64,000 nt of DNA from positions 682,001-746,000 of the forward strand of contig NZ_CP090640.1 of assembly GCF_029633825.1 (NCBI RefSeq), given 5' to 3'. Origin of the DNA: Burkholderia contaminans. Lineage in GTDB: Bacteria; Pseudomonadota; Gammaproteobacteria; Burkholderiales; Burkholderiaceae. Both the position numbers and the translations under genes were made by a program. Position 1 is the stretch's first letter; each line of letters begins with the position of its first letter. Shown here in pieces: positions 53,429 through 64,000 of the stretch. Under the pieces are notes generated by a model. That model was not told the origin of the DNA, ran no database searches, and worked only from the letters and a program-made list of their open reading frames with translations.

Positions 53429-55192
53429 ATGATCGGCATTTTCTCGACGCTCCCCGAACGCCCCTCCCGGCACGCGTGGACCCAATCGCAATTTGCAAAG
53501 GGCGCCCGTCTGTCCGCGCTCGCGCTTTCACTGGCAGCCGCACTCGCGCCCGGCTACACCCATGCTGAAGATCTCGACCTCGGCAAACTGATCGTGATAT
53601 CCGGCGCGGGAGGCGAGGCGACCGCCTCGGGCGCCGGCTCGATCGCGCTCGGGGTCGGCGCGCGGGCAAACGGCGAAACCGGCGGCGACTACTCGGCGAT
53701 CGCGATCGGCTCGGCGGCGGAGGCCGACGGCCAGGCGACCATCGCCATCGGCGAGAAGGCGAAGGTTCACGGCGACCGCTCGAGCGCGTTCGGCGTCTCT
53801 TCGAACGTCAGCGCAAACCGCGCGATCGCGCTCGGCGCGGACGCGACGGTCACCGCGCACGACTCCGTCGCACTGGGGCAAGGCAGCGTCGCCGACCGGC
53901 GCAACACCGTGTCGATCGGCAAAGCCGGCAACGAGCGCCAGCTCACCAACCTGCGCGCCGGCACAACCGACACCGACGCGATCAACCTGTCGCAGCTCAA
54001 GCCTGTCGTCGACGCACTCGGCGGCGACGCAGCCATCAATGCGGACGGCTCCGTTCGCGGCCCGAGCTACACGATCGACGGCAAGACCTTCACCACGGTC
54101 GGCAGTGCGCTGACGAACCTCGACGGGCGCGTATCGACGGTCGAAACCGACGTCAAGTCGATCCGCTACGACGTCGACGATCTCGGCACGCGGCTCGACA
54201 ACGGCACGACCGGCCTCGTGAGGCAGGACCCCGCCAGCCTCGCGATCTCGATCGGCGCCGACAAGGGCGGCACGTCGGTCAGCGTCGCCGCTGCGAACGG
54301 CACGCGTACGCTCACCGGCCTGTCGAACGGCGTGGGCGATACCGACGCCGTGACGATCGCGCAGTTGAAGGCAACCGGCCTGGTCGACCCGGACGGCAAG
54401 CCGCTCAGTGCGCTCGTGTACGACGACCTGTCGCTCGGGCGCGCGACGCTCGGCGGTGTCGGCGGCACGCTGCTCGACAACGTGCGGCCCGGTGCGATCG
54501 TCGCGGGCGGCATGCAGGCCGTCAACGGCGGGCAGCTCTTCACGATGCAGCAGCAATTCGACAGCCGCCTCGACACGCTGAATACGCGTCTGTCGGACAT
54601 CGAGAAGAACGGCCCGAGCGTCACGCCGCCGACGGGTGACCTTGGCAACCAGTTCGCACAACTCGGCGACGGCTCCGGCGCGACCGGTTCGAATTCGATG
54701 GCACTGGGCAACAACTCGAGCGCATCCGGTGACGACAGTCTCGCGCTCGGCAACAACGCGAAAGCATCGGGCAAGAACTCGGTCGCTCTCGGCAACAACT
54801 CCGTCGCCGACCGCGACGACACCGTTTCCGTCGGCGCACCCGGCCAGGAGCGGCAGATCACCAACGTCAAGGCCGGTACCGCGCCGACCGATGCCGTGAA
54901 CGTGCAGCAATTGCACGACCAGATCGGCAGCGTGCGTAACGACATCGATCACTATCGTCGCGATGCGAGCGGCGGTATCGCGTCCGCCGTCGCGATCGCG
55001 AACCTGCCGCAGGCGTCACTGGCCGGTGAAAGCATGGTCTCGATCGCCGGCGGCACATATAGCGGGCAGTCGGCCGTCGCGTTCGGCCTGTCCACCGCCA
55101 CGCGCAACGGGCGCTGGGTGGTCAAGGCGTCGGGCTCCACCAACACGCGCGGCACGGTCGCGGTCGGCGCCGGCGCCGGGTATCGCTGGTAA
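53429..55192 (+). CDS. Trimeric autotransporter adhesin (YadA-like)
   Basis: Surface adhesin of the type Vc family, 587 aa. ATG 53429 (MIGIFSTLPERPSRHAWTQS) is followed by a long signal region ending THA-EDL. Residues about 60-160 carry head repeats (SIALGVGARANGE, SAIAIGSAAEADG, ATIAIGEKAKVHG, RAIALGADA), then a neck (LRAGTTDTDAINLSQL), stalk coiled coil with HANS-like GGMQAVNGGQLF, a second head (SMALGNNSSASGD, SLALGNNAKASG, SVALGNNSVAD), a second neck (TNVKAGTAPTDAVNVQQLHD) and the YadA anchor at the end (AAIA-type FGLSTATRNGRWVVKASGS and the final YRW). It is short for the family, and both head-neck units are alike. Confidence 0.92.
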   Translation: MIGIFSTLPERPSRHAWTQSQFAKGARLSALALSLAAALAPGYTHAEDLDLGKLIVISGAGGEATASGAGSIALGVGARANGETGGDYSAIAIGSAAEADGQATIAIGEKAKVHGDRSSAFGVSSNVSANRAIALGADATVTAHDSVALGQGSVADRRNTVSIGKAGNERQLTNLRAGTTDTDAINLSQLKPVVDALGGDAAINADGSVRGPSYTIDGKTFTTVGSALTNLDGRVSTVETDVKSIRYDVDDLGTRLDNGTTGLVRQDPASLAISIGADKGGTSVSVAAANGTRTLTGLSNGVGDTDAVTIAQLKATGLVDPDGKPLSALVYDDLSLGRATLGGVGGTLLDNVRPGAIVAGGMQAVNGGQLFTMQQQFDSRLDTLNTRLSDIEKNGPSVTPPTGDLGNQFAQLGDGSGATGSNSMALGNNSSASGDDSLALGNNAKASGKNSVALGNNSVADRDDTVSVGAPGQERQITNVKAGTAPTDAVNVQQLHDQIGSVRNDIDHYRRDASGGIASAVAIANLPQASLAGESMVSIAGGTYSGQSAVAFGLSTATRNGRWVVKASGSTNTRGTVAVGAGAGYRW

Positions 55193-55225
55193 GCCGTCGC
55201 CACACGGCCACCGGTATCACGCGAC

Positions 55226-55270
55226 AAGGGCCGGGCTTCGCTCGACGCGAAGCCCGGCCCTTGTTCGTTT
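55226..55270 (+). terminator. Terminator after the adhesin gene
   Basis: AAGGGCCGGGCTTCG (55226-55240) pairs with CGAAGCCCGGCCCTT (55248-55262) around a 7-base loop, then GTTCGTTT on the plus strand. It lies between the adhesin and the convergent tauC end and may serve both. Confidence 0.8.
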
Positions 55271-55322
55271 GCGACGCGGGGCGATCGTCCTTCGTCACGC
55301 CCCGACGCATCCCGGAACCTGT

Positions 55323-56213
55323 CTATCCGCGCCCCTTCCACGGCACGATCCGCCGCTCGACCCAGCGCATCGCGAGATCGAACAGCCATGCGATCGCGCC
55401 GATGATCAGGATCCCCATCACGACGATGTCGGTGCGCAGGAAGCTCGATGCGTTGAGCACCATCTGCCCGAGCCCCGCCGTCGCGGCAACCATCTCGGCG
55501 GCGACGAGCGTCGTCCAGCCGAACCCGATCGCGATCCGCAGCCCGGTGAGGATTTCCGGCAGCGCGGCCGGCAGCACGACGTGGCGCACGATCTGCGCGA
55601 AACTACCGCCGAGCGAATACGCGGCGTTGATCTGCTCGACGGTTGCCGCGCGCACGCCGGCGCGCGCGGCCATCGCGATCGGCGCGAAGCACGCGAGGAA
55701 GATCACGACGAGCTTCGCCGTTTCATCGATGCCGAACCAGATCACGACGAGCGGCAGGTACGCGAGCGGCGGCAGCGGCCGGTAAAACTCCAGCAGCGGA
55801 TCGAGCACGCCGCGCGCAACGCGGCTCACGCCCATCAGGATGCCGGCCGGCACGCCGATCGCCGTCGCGAGCAGGAACGCGCCGAACACGCGCGCGGCAC
55901 TCCACAACAGATGCTCGGACAACGGCAAGCCGCCCTGGATGCGACCATGCCACGCATCGACGAATGCCGTCCATACGGCCTCCGGTGCGGGCAGGAACAG
56001 CGGCGGCAACCACTGGCGATGCGTGGCGACCCACCACAGCACGGCCAGCACCGCGACCGTCGCCGTGCTCAAGGCCGCCGTCTTCCCTTCGCCCGGCAAC
56101 CGGTAGCGGCGCGACGACGGTGCACGACGTTGCGCCGCCGGAGCCCGCGTGCGATCGCCTTCCTCGAAACCTGCGGCCGTGCGATCGGCCGCCCACGACT
56201 CCTGCGTGCTCAT
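55323..56213 (-). CDS. tauC: Taurine/sulfonate ABC transporter permease
   Basis: Inner-membrane permease of a TauABC/SsuABC importer, 296 aa. ATG 56213 (MSTQESWAADRTAAGFEEGD) opens a long, charged N-terminus before the first helix (about 52-75). BPD_transp_1 marks: ALLFGAFLLATAIGVPAGIL-type FGAFLLATAIGVPAGILMG, YRPLPPLAYLPLVVIWFGI and the EAA loop region ADLPEILTGLRIAIGFGWT. It follows tauB by 71 bp. No tauD oxygenase gene follows; the adhesin gene is convergent. Confidence 0.9.
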   Translation of the reverse strand: MSTQESWAADRTAAGFEEGDRTRAPAAQRRAPSSRRYRLPGEGKTAALSTATVAVLAVLWWVATHRQWLPPLFLPAPEAVWTAFVDAWHGRIQGGLPLSEHLLWSAARVFGAFLLATAIGVPAGILMGVSRVARGVLDPLLEFYRPLPPLAYLPLVVIWFGIDETAKLVVIFLACFAPIAMAARAGVRAATVEQINAAYSLGGSFAQIVRHVVLPAALPEILTGLRIAIGFGWTTLVAAEMVAATAGLGQMVLNASSFLRTDIVVMGILIIGAIAWLFDLAMRWVERRIVPWKGRG

Positions 56214-56284
56214 GCTGTCCTGCCTGTGCAAAGTGCTGATCCGACCGCGTCCGACCGACGCGCCCTGTCGCGCGAATTCATGCG

Positions 56285-58139
<1,855 letters not shown>

Positions 58140-58181
58140 GCGGCTCTCCTTCGGAATGCGGGCATTGCTGCGGGAGAGCCG

Positions 58182-58187
58182 ACTATA
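58182..58187 (-). promoter_or_regulatory. Candidate tauABC promoter
   Basis: TATAGT on the minus strand about 45 bp before the tauA ATG. The -35 is poor (GCTCCC at 17 bp), which would suit activator-dependent expression, for example by a CysB-type protein; no such site was identified. Confidence 0.35.
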
Positions 58188-58329
58188 GGAGCTTTGCGCG
58201 CGGTGGGAGCGAACTTATCCTGCGAAGCTATCGATGCCGTTTCAGCTTTGCTTTTCATGCTTGACCGGATTGCGCGTCCGGTCGGGTGGCGATTGCCGTG
58301 CGAACGCAGGAATGGCGTCCGCATCAACG

Positions 58330-58357
58330 AAAAAGCCCGCATCGCTGCGGGCTTTTT
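58330..58357. terminator. Bidirectional terminator downstream of lipA
   Basis: AAAAAGCCCGCA (58330-58341) pairs with TGCGGGCTTTTT (58346-58357) around TCGC, giving a U run on either strand. It closes lipA on the minus strand; nothing is convergent from the plus side. Confidence 0.9.
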
Positions 58358-58391
58358 TCGGGTTCGCCGGAAGACGGCGAAGCAAGGACGC

Positions 58392-59384
58392 TCAGACCAC
58401 TCCGGCCCCGTGCGCCTGCAGATCGGCGTGATAGCTCGAGCGCACCATCGCGCCGACGGCCGCGTGCGTGAAGCCCATCTTGTACGCCTCTTCCTCGTAC
58501 ATCTTGAACGTATCCGGATGCACGTACGCGCGCACCGGCAGGTGGTGCTCGGACGGCTGCAGGTACTGGCCGATCGTCAGCATGTCGACATCGTGCGCGC
58601 GCAGGTCGCGCATCACCTGCAGGATTTCCTCTTCGGTTTCGCCGAGGCCGACCATCAGGCCCGACTTCGTCGCGACGTCCGGATGCAGCGCCTTGAAGTC
58701 CTTCAGCAGCTTCAGCGAGTGCGCGTAGTCCGAACCCGGGCGCGCTTCCTTGTACAGGCGCGGCACCGTTTCGAGGTTGTGGTTCATCACGTCCGGCGGG
58801 GCGGCGTTCAGGATCGAGATCGCGCGGTCGAGACGGCCGCGGAAGTCCGGCGTCAGGATTTCGATGCGCGTTTCCGGCGACTGTTCGCGCACTTCGCGGA
58901 TGCACTCGACGAAGTGGCCGGCGCCGCCGTCGCGCAGGTCGTCGCGGTCGACGCTCGTGATCACCACGTACTTGAGCTTAAGCGCACCGATCGTGCGCGC
59001 GAGGTTCTTCGGCTCGTCCGGATCGAGCGGATCGGGGCGGCCGTGGCCGACGTCGCAGAACGGGCAGCGGCGCGTGCACTTGTCGCCCATGATCATGAAC
59101 GTCGCGGTGCCCTTGCCGAAGCATTCGCCGATGTTCGGGCAGCTCGCTTCCTCGCACACGGTATGCAGGTTGTGCTCGCGCAGGATCGTCTTGATCTCGT
59201 TGAAGCGCGAACTGCCGGTGGCCGCCTTCACGCGGATCCACTCGGGCTTCTTCAGCTTCTCGATCGGAATGACCTTGATCGGAATGCGCGCCGTCTTCGC
59301 CTGCGCCTTCTGCTTGGCGGTCGGATCGTAGGCAGGAGTCGCGGCCGAATCGGCCGGTGCGGGGGAAGCGGTAACGTCAGTCAT
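58392..59384 (-). CDS. lipA: Lipoyl synthase
   Basis: Radical SAM enzyme that inserts two sulfurs into octanoyl groups, 330 aa. ATG 59384 ([20 protein letters not shown]). The auxiliary cluster motif is [12 protein letters not shown], and the radical SAM motif is CTRRCPFC in [18 protein letters not shown]. The conserved end has [15 protein letters not shown], with the serine that ligates the auxiliary cluster. It overlaps lipB by 8 bp, so the two are translated together. Confidence 0.97.
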   Translation of the reverse strand: MTDVTASPAPADSAATPAYDPTAKQKAQAKTARIPIKVIPIEKLKKPEWIRVKAATGSSRFNEIKTILREHNLHTVCEEASCPNIGECFGKGTATFMIMGDKCTRRCPFCDVGHGRPDPLDPDEPKNLARTIGALKLKYVVITSVDRDDLRDGGAGHFVECIREVREQSPETRIEILTPDFRGRLDRAISILNAAPPDVMNHNLETVPRLYKEARPGSDYAHSLKLLKDFKALHPDVATKSGLMVGLGETEEEILQVMRDLRAHDVDMLTIGQYLQPSEHHLPVRAYVHPDTFKMYEEEAYKMGFTHAAVGAMVRSSYHADLQAHGAGVV

Positions 59385-60135
59385 TCGAATGTTGTTCCAG
59401 TGCCTGCGGCTTGTCGGCGGCCGCGGATGCGCCGTCGAGGTTGGCGATCAGACGGCGCACCAGCGTGTGGGCGACGTCGTTCCAGTCGGCGGCAACCTCG
59501 AGGCTCGCCATGTCGACAGTTTCCAGTCCGGCATAGCCGCACGGGTTGATCGCAAGAAACGGGCGCAGATCCATCTTCACGTTCAGGCTCAGCCCGTGAT
59601 AGCTGCAGCCGTTGCGGATCTTCAGGCCGAGGGCCGCGATTTTCGCGCCCTCGTGCACGCCGGACGCCACGTAGATCCCGGGCGCGCCCGCCTTGCGGAC
59701 CGAAGCGAGATTATACGCCGCGAGGGTTTCGATCACGGCCTCCTCGATCTTCGTCACGAGCGTGCGCACCATCAGCTTGCGCCGGCGCAGGTCCAGCAGC
59801 AGGTACGCGACGATCTGGCCGGGGCCGTGGTAAGTGATTTGCCCGCCGCGGTCGACCTTCACGAGCGGCACGCCGCTGTCGGCCACCAGCAGGTGGGCCG
59901 GGTCGCCGGCCTGGCCGAGCGTGTAGACGGGCGGGTGCTCGACCAGCCAGATCTCGTCGCCGGTATCGGCCGTGCGCGTGTCGGTGAACGCGCGCATCGC
60001 GTCGAAGCTCGCCTCGTAGGTCTCGACGCCCCGCCACCGCACGGTGACCGGCGGGGCCGGCTGATCCGGGGACCCGGCGGGCGATGCGGAAACGGCAACA
60101 GGCGTGGACACGATGGAAACCGGCGAGACGGACAT
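59377..60135 (-). CDS. lipB: Octanoyl-ACP:protein N-octanoyltransferase
   Basis: Transfers octanoate from ACP to lipoyl domains, 252 aa. ATG 60135 ([20 protein letters not shown]) gives an Ala/Pro-rich N-terminal extension of about 30 residues before the normal core. Marks: [37 protein letters not shown], the catalytic Lys in [13 protein letters not shown] and Cys in [13 protein letters not shown]. The stop overlaps the lipA start. Confidence 0.96.
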   Translation of the reverse strand: MSVSPVSIVSTPVAVSASPAGSPDQPAPPVTVRWRGVETYEASFDAMRAFTDTRTADTGDEIWLVEHPPVYTLGQAGDPAHLLVADSGVPLVKVDRGGQITYHGPGQIVAYLLLDLRRRKLMVRTLVTKIEEAVIETLAAYNLASVRKAGAPGIYVASGVHEGAKIAALGLKIRNGCSYHGLSLNVKMDLRPFLAINPCGYAGLETVDMASLEVAADWNDVAHTLVRRLIANLDGASAAADKPQALEQHSND

Positions 60136-60219
60136 GGGCGGTAGTTTACCGAAAACCCGTGGGTCTCGCCGGCCTCGGGAGAGGGACGGATCGCCGGTAT
60201 CCGTCGGAGGAAATGATGG

Positions 60220-60546
60220 TCAGACGGTGCGCCAGCCGTCGTGAAGCAGCGCGGTCAGGCGTTCGCGCAGCCGTGCCAGCCCGCCGAGCGCGACTTCCCG
60301 GGGCGGCCGCGACACCGAGAACGCGACGCGCGTGCCCTCCCGGCCTTCCGCGCTGAGCCACAGCCGCTCGCCGCGACGCAGCTTCAGCGTTTCGCCGTCG
60401 ACCAGGAAGTAGTCGTTGACGTCGTTGCTGCGCGTCGCCCACACCGGCCCGCTCTGGACGATCAGCCGCGTGCTGCGTTGTACCTTCATCGGCACGGTTT
60501 CGCCCGCGGGGATTTCGAACGTGATGCTTGAAGAAATTTCTTGCAT
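60220..60546 (-). CDS. DUF2917 domain protein
   Basis: A 108-aa protein, ATG 60546 (MQEISSSITFEIPAGETVPM). It has a small all-beta, cupin-like core (RSTRLIVQSGPVWATRSND, YFLVDGETLKLRRGERLWL) and a basic C-terminus; no cysteines or signal peptide. Function unknown. It is divergent from the LysR gene at 60649, an arrangement that suggests regulation by it. Confidence 0.8.
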   Translation of the reverse strand: MQEISSSITFEIPAGETVPMKVQRSTRLIVQSGPVWATRSNDVNDYFLVDGETLKLRRGERLWLSAEGREGTRVAFSVSRPPREVALGGLARLRERLTALLHDGWRTV

Positions 60547-60616
60547 GATCGACTCCGCCAATAAGTGCTCCGATGGCTACAATCGTAGTCACTCCAAGGC
60601 GTCAGACAAAACGACC

Positions 60617-60643
60617 AATTTTCACGTCGATGTGAGGAAAATT
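60617..60643. promoter_or_regulatory. Inverted repeat over the GcvA-like gene ribosome site
   Basis: AATTTTC (60617-60623) and GAAAATT (60637-60643) form a perfect 7-bp inverted repeat with nested CAC/GTG, just before ATG 60649. Upstream, CTAC-AATC-GTAG at 60577-60588 is a smaller palindrome that contains a TACAAT -10 for the plus strand. Confidence 0.42.
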
Positions 60644-60648
60644 AGCAA

Positions 60649-61620
60649 ATGGACCTCCGCCAGCTACCTGCGCTGAACGCGATTCGCGCGTTCGAAGCCG
60701 CCGCCCGTCACGAGAATTTCTCGCGCGCCGCCGACGAGCTGTTCGTCACGCACGGCGCGGTCAGCCACCAGGTCCGCGCACTCGAGGAGGAGCTCGGCGT
60801 GCAGCTGTTCACGCGCAACGGCAAGCGGCTGTGCCTGACCGACGCCGGCATGCGCTACGCGCAGCAGATCCGCACCGCGCTGATGGTGATCGCCGACGCG
60901 ACCCGCGACGTGCGCGCGAGCGACCGCGACCGGCGGCTCGTGGTGTCGATGCTGTCGTCGTTCGCCGCGCGCTTCATCACGCCGCGCATCGGCACGTTCA
61001 TCGAGCGGCATCCGGAAATCGACGTCGAGCTGCAGTCCACCAACTCGCTCACCGATTTCGCGCGCGACGACGTCGATCTCGCGATCCGGTTCGGTCAGGG
61101 CAACTATCCGGGGCTGCACGTCGAGCCGTTGTTCGACGAGGTGTTCTTTCCGGCGTGCGCGCCGACGCTGAACGGCGGCAAGCTGCCGCAAACGCCCGCC
61201 GATCTCGTGCACTACCCTCTGCTGCGCTCGGACGACGAGCTGTGGCGGCCGTGGTTCGACGCGGCCGGGCTCAAGACGCTGACCGAGCCGAAACGGGGGA
61301 TTCTGTACCAGGACTCGTCGAACCTGCTGCTGGCCGCGATCGACGGCCAGGGCATCGCGCTGGTGCGCCGCTCGCTCGCGGTGCACGACCTGCTCGACGG
61401 GCGCATCGTGCGCCTGTTCGACATCGACGGGCCGAGCCCGTGGCACTATTTTTTCGTGTGTCCGCCGCCGCTCCTGAACACGCCGCGGGTGCAGGCGTTC
61501 AGGACCTGGCTGCTTCAGGAAGTCGCCGAATACAAGCGGCTGTGCGACGAACTGGACGCGCGGCGCGCGGCGGGGAAGACCCCGGCCGAGTGCGCGCAGG
61601 AAGGAGGATGGAGGGTGTAG
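60649..61620 (+). CDS. LysR-family regulator, GcvA-like
   Basis: A 323-aa LysR regulator, ATG 60649 (MDLRQLPALNAIRAFEAAAR), with GAGGAAAA upstream. The HTH is FSRAADELFVTHGAVSHQVRALEEELGVQLF (shown as ADELFVTHGAVSHQVRALE); the ordering and the sequence LPALNAIRAFEAAARHENFS match the GcvA group. The effector domain follows (DRRLVVSMLSSFAARFITPR). No gcv genes are adjacent, so control of glycine cleavage is not implied; the DUF2917 gene is the nearest candidate target. Confidence 0.9.
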   Translation: MDLRQLPALNAIRAFEAAARHENFSRAADELFVTHGAVSHQVRALEEELGVQLFTRNGKRLCLTDAGMRYAQQIRTALMVIADATRDVRASDRDRRLVVSMLSSFAARFITPRIGTFIERHPEIDVELQSTNSLTDFARDDVDLAIRFGQGNYPGLHVEPLFDEVFFPACAPTLNGGKLPQTPADLVHYPLLRSDDELWRPWFDAAGLKTLTEPKRGILYQDSSNLLLAAIDGQGIALVRRSLAVHDLLDGRIVRLFDIDGPSPWHYFFVCPPPLLNTPRVQAFRTWLLQEVAEYKRLCDELDARRAAGKTPAECAQEGGWRV

Positions 61621-61645
61621 GGCCTGTTCCCGCTAATAACAGGCC

Positions 61646-61954
61646 CTAGAGTACGACCTTGACCATCGGATGGCCGGTCAGTGCGCGGTAGATGTTGTCG
61701 AGCTGTTCCTGGCTCGTCGCCCGCACGGTGATCGTGAGGCCCGTGTAATTACCGCCGCTCGACGCACGCTCCTCGATCTTCTCGACATCGATCTCGTTGT
61801 CGTGAACGGCCACGACCTTGAAGATCGTGTCCTTGAACTCCGGGTGCGCCTTGCCCATGATCTTGATCGGGAAATCGCACGGGAACTCCAGCAGCGACTC
61901 CTTCCGGGTATCGATCGCGCCGGTCACCTCGATGGTTTTGGTGGGTTCGCTCAT
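61646..61954 (-). CDS. YbeD-family DUF493 protein
   Basis: A 102-aa protein, ATG 61954 (MSEPTKTIEVTGAIDTRKES), chosen over the adjacent ATG 61957 for better spacing from GGAG. The DUF493 fold is clear: ESLLEFPCDFPIKIMGKAHPEF, VVAVHDNEIDVEKIEERASS, YTGLTITVRATSQEQLDNIY. It is usually found beside lipB. Function unknown; an ACT-like ligand-binding role has been suggested. It overlaps the end of dat. Confidence 0.88.
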   Translation of the reverse strand: MSEPTKTIEVTGAIDTRKESLLEFPCDFPIKIMGKAHPEFKDTIFKVVAVHDNEIDVEKIEERASSGGNYTGLTITVRATSQEQLDNIYRALTGHPMVKVVL

Positions 61955-62880
61955 CATTTGCTCCGGGTTAGGTCAAACTGTTCAAACTCGCGCGCTTTCG
62001 CGCGCTGGTACGCGTCATACAACGCCGCGAATACGGGGCCCGGCTTGCCGCCATGCACGGGCAGATCGTCGAGCGACGTGACGGGCAGCACTTCCTTCGT
62101 GGCCGACGTGATCATGATTTCGTCGGCCGCGCGCAACTCCACTTCGCTGATCTCGCGTGCGACGAACGGGATCTTGCATTCGTCCGCCAGTTCCTCGATC
62201 AGCGCGTAGCGGATCCCCTCGAGGATCTTGTTGCTGCGCGGCGGCGCGAGCAGCTCGCCGTTCTTCACGATCCACACGTTCGACGACGAGCCTTCCGTCA
62301 GGTTGCCGTCGCGCAGTTGCAGCGTCTCGAACGCATCGCGTTCGGCCGCATGCTGCGCCATCAGCACGTTGCCGAGCAGCGAGATCGACTTGATGTCGCA
62401 ATGCAGCCAGCGACGATCCTCGGCCGTCACGCAGCGCACACCCTTCGCGCGCTCTTCTTCCGACGGCAGGCGCAGCGGGCTCGTCATCATGAACACCGTC
62501 GGCACCGCGTTCGCCGGGAACGCGTGGCCGCGCTTCGCGACACCGCGCGTCACCTGCAGGTAGACGAGCGCGTTGGCCGCTCCGAGCCCTTCGGCATTCG
62601 CCGCGACGACGCGCTCGATCAGCGCACGCCAGCCCGCGTCGTCGTGCGGGCTCGCGATGCCGATCTTCTTCAGGCTGCGCTCGAGCCGCGCCAGATGCTG
62701 CTCGATCCGGAACGGCACGTGCGCGCCGTCGTGCGCATAAACGGGGACAACTTCATACACGCCGTCGCCGAAGATGAACCCGCGGTCGAGCACCGGTACA
62801 CGGGCTTCCGACAGCGGCACCATTTCCTCCTGCGACGATACGCTGAGGTAGACGATCGGTTCGAATTCGGCTTGGCTCAT
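61954..62880 (-). CDS. dat: D-amino acid aminotransferase
   Basis: PLP enzyme of fold type IV, 308 aa, ATG 62880 (MSQAEFEPIVYLSVSSQEEM). Marks: VLDRGFIFGDGVYEVVPVYA, the catalytic Lys in HCDIKSISLLGNVLMAQHA, and LTEGSSSNVWIVKNGELLAPP. It likely makes D-amino acids such as D-alanine or D-glutamate, fitting its place beside a D-Ala-D-Ala carboxypeptidase gene, 48 bp upstream. A branched-chain aminotransferase is the alternative but the sequence favours Dat. Confidence 0.88.
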   Translation of the reverse strand: MSQAEFEPIVYLSVSSQEEMVPLSEARVPVLDRGFIFGDGVYEVVPVYAHDGAHVPFRIEQHLARLERSLKKIGIASPHDDAGWRALIERVVAANAEGLGAANALVYLQVTRGVAKRGHAFPANAVPTVFMMTSPLRLPSEEERAKGVRCVTAEDRRWLHCDIKSISLLGNVLMAQHAAERDAFETLQLRDGNLTEGSSSNVWIVKNGELLAPPRSNKILEGIRYALIEELADECKIPFVAREISEVELRAADEIMITSATKEVLPVTSLDDLPVHGGKPGPVFAALYDAYQRAKAREFEQFDLTRSK

Positions 62881-62928
62881 AGCGATGACAGATGGGGATG
62901 AAGTCGTGAAAACAAAGGCCCGTCGTGC

Positions 62929-64000
62929 TTACTTCTTCTTGCTGAACATCAGCAGGATCGAGTCCCAGATACGCCCGAAGATACCCGCTTCCGGCACGGC
63001 CTGCAGTGCGACGACCGGGAATTCGGACAGCGTCTTGCCGTCGGCGACGATCTTCACGGTGCCGACCTGCTGGCCTTCCGCGAGCGGCGCGATCAGCGGC
63101 GCGTTGACGTCGACTTCCGTCTTGATCTTGTCGCCGAGGCCGCGCGGCACGGTCGCCCACTGGTCGCCCTTCACGCCGACCTGCACGGTGTTTTCCTTGC
63201 CCTTGTAGACGCGCGGCGTCGACATCGCCTGGCCGCCCTTGAACAGGCGCACCGAATCGAACGCGCTGTAGCCGTAGTTCAGCATCTTCATGCTGTCCTG
63301 CGTGCGGTCGCTTTCCTTCTGCTCGCCCATCATCACCGACACGAGACGGCGCTGGCCGTCCACGCCCGGAATCGCGCGCTTCGACGACGCGATCAGGCAA
63401 TAGCCGGCCGCCTGCGTGTGGCCCGTCTTCAGGCCGTCGACCGTCGGGTCGAGCCACAGCAGACGGTTGCGGTTGCCCTGGCGGATGTTGTTGTACTTGA
63501 ACTCCTTCTCCGAGAAGATGCCGTAGTACTGCGGAAAATCGCGGATCAGGTGCGCGGACAGCTTCGCGAGGTCGCCGGCCGTCGTGTAGTGGTTCGGGTC
63601 GGGCATGCCGTTCACGTCGGCGAAGTGCGTGCCCTTCATGCCGAGGCGCTGCGCCTCGTCGTTCATCAGCGTGACGAACTGCCCTTCGCTGCCGCCGACG
63701 AGTTCGGCCAGCGCGATCGCGGCGTCGTTGCCCGACTGGATGATCATCCCGTACACGAGGTCGTGCACGGACACCGGCTTGTTCGCCTCGATGAACATGC
63801 GCGACTCGTCGCGGCCGACGCGGCGCACGGCTTCGCTCGGCGTGACGATCTGCTCCATCGAGATCTTCTTCTTGTCGAGCGCCTCGAACACGAGGTACGC
63901 GGTCATCAGCTTCGTCAGCGACGCGGGCTCGACGCGTTCATCGGCATTGCCCGATGCGAGCACCGTGTTGCTGGTCGCATCGACGAGCACCCACGAGCGC
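62929..64000 (-). CDS. D-alanyl-D-alanine carboxypeptidase (PBP5/6 type, partial)
   Basis: Low-molecular-weight penicillin-binding protein that trims the stem pentapeptide, cut by the right edge of the window; the signal peptide and first residues are missing, and the frame reads through SWVLVDATSNTVLASGNADE at the edge. Active-site motifs: SLTK (SXXK), SGND (SXN) in YGMIIQSGNDAAIALAEL, and KTG in VDGLKTGHTQAAGYCLIA. The C-terminal domain ends with a hydrophobic, basic tail (GRIWDSILLMFSKKK), a PBP5-type membrane anchor. Confidence 0.95.
   Translation of the reverse strand, partial: RSWVLVDATSNTVLASGNADERVEPASLTKLMTAYLVFEALDKKKISMEQIVTPSEAVRRVGRDESRMFIEANKPVSVHDLVYGMIIQSGNDAAIALAELVGGSEGQFVTLMNDEAQRLGMKGTHFADVNGMPDPNHYTTAGDLAKLSAHLIRDFPQYYGIFSEKEFKYNNIRQGNRNRLLWLDPTVDGLKTGHTQAAGYCLIASSKRAIPGVDGQRRLVSVMMGEQKESDRTQDSMKMLNYGYSAFDSVRLFKGGQAMSTPRVYKGKENTVQVGVKGDQWATVPRGLGDKIKTEVDVNAPLIAPLAEGQQVGTVKIVADGKTLSEFPVVALQAVPEAGIFGRIWDSILLMFSKKK

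Overview
The window is high-G+C proteobacterial DNA whose gene content and order match chromosome 1 of a Burkholderia, most likely of the B. cepacia complex. The main pointers are the cox/cta block with its small betaproteobacterial extra genes, the ptsI-ptsH-manX, gshB-gshA and amtB-glnK string, the dac-dat-ybeD-lipB-lipA block, and the DctA/DctB/DctD and acyl-CoA catabolic genes. The species is inferred from gene order and protein character; no search was run. Both ends cut through genes: an ABC permease on the left and a D-alanyl-D-alanine carboxypeptidase on the right. No rRNA, tRNA, prophage, insertion sequence or CRISPR array was seen.

Layout. 1-5.4 kb: ABC importer pieces, a small four-cysteine exported protein, MetQ, a chemoreceptor and a YciI protein. 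5.5-16 kb: the aa3-type cytochrome c oxidase block on the minus strand (subunits II, I, III; Cox11, SURF1, Sco, heme A and heme O synthases; several small membrane proteins). 16-25 kb: a BioC-like methyltransferase, a frameshifted comF, trmL, a macro-domain protein, gpsA-secB-grxC-rhodanese, then gpmA, an S41 protease and MoeB. 25-33 kb: a regulatory partial PTS (EIIA, HPr, EI), glutathione synthesis, and amtB-glnK driven by a textbook sigma-54 promoter with an NtrC-type site. 33-37 kb: ubiK, an 8-bp tandem repeat, a frameshifted comM, a frameshifted lipoprotein gene and a TlpA-like thioredoxin.

37-44 kb: dctA-dctB-dctD for C4-dicarboxylates, with a sigma-54 promoter and an apparent leader peptide plus RNA stem-loop ahead of dctA; then an acetate-symporter pair. 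44-51 kb: a beta-oxidation module (multifunctional hydratase/dehydrogenase, two acyl-CoA dehydrogenases, a family III CoA-transferase), divergent from a LysR regulator across two palindromes. It resembles the pim genes for dicarboxylate degradation. 51-58 kb: gamma-glutamyltransferase, a trimeric autotransporter adhesin, and tauABC without tauD. 58-64 kb: lipoate genes, a DUF2917/GcvA-like divergent pair, ybeD, a D-amino acid aminotransferase and the truncated dac gene.

The most noteworthy signals are regulatory: the dctA leader, the sigma-54/NtrC control of glnK-amtB, the LysR-fad divergent operators, and a terminator separating ptsH from ptsI. Three genes (comF, comM and a lipoprotein gene) carry single frameshifts in G/C runs. 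These are either real inactivation or sequence errors, and raw reads are needed to decide.
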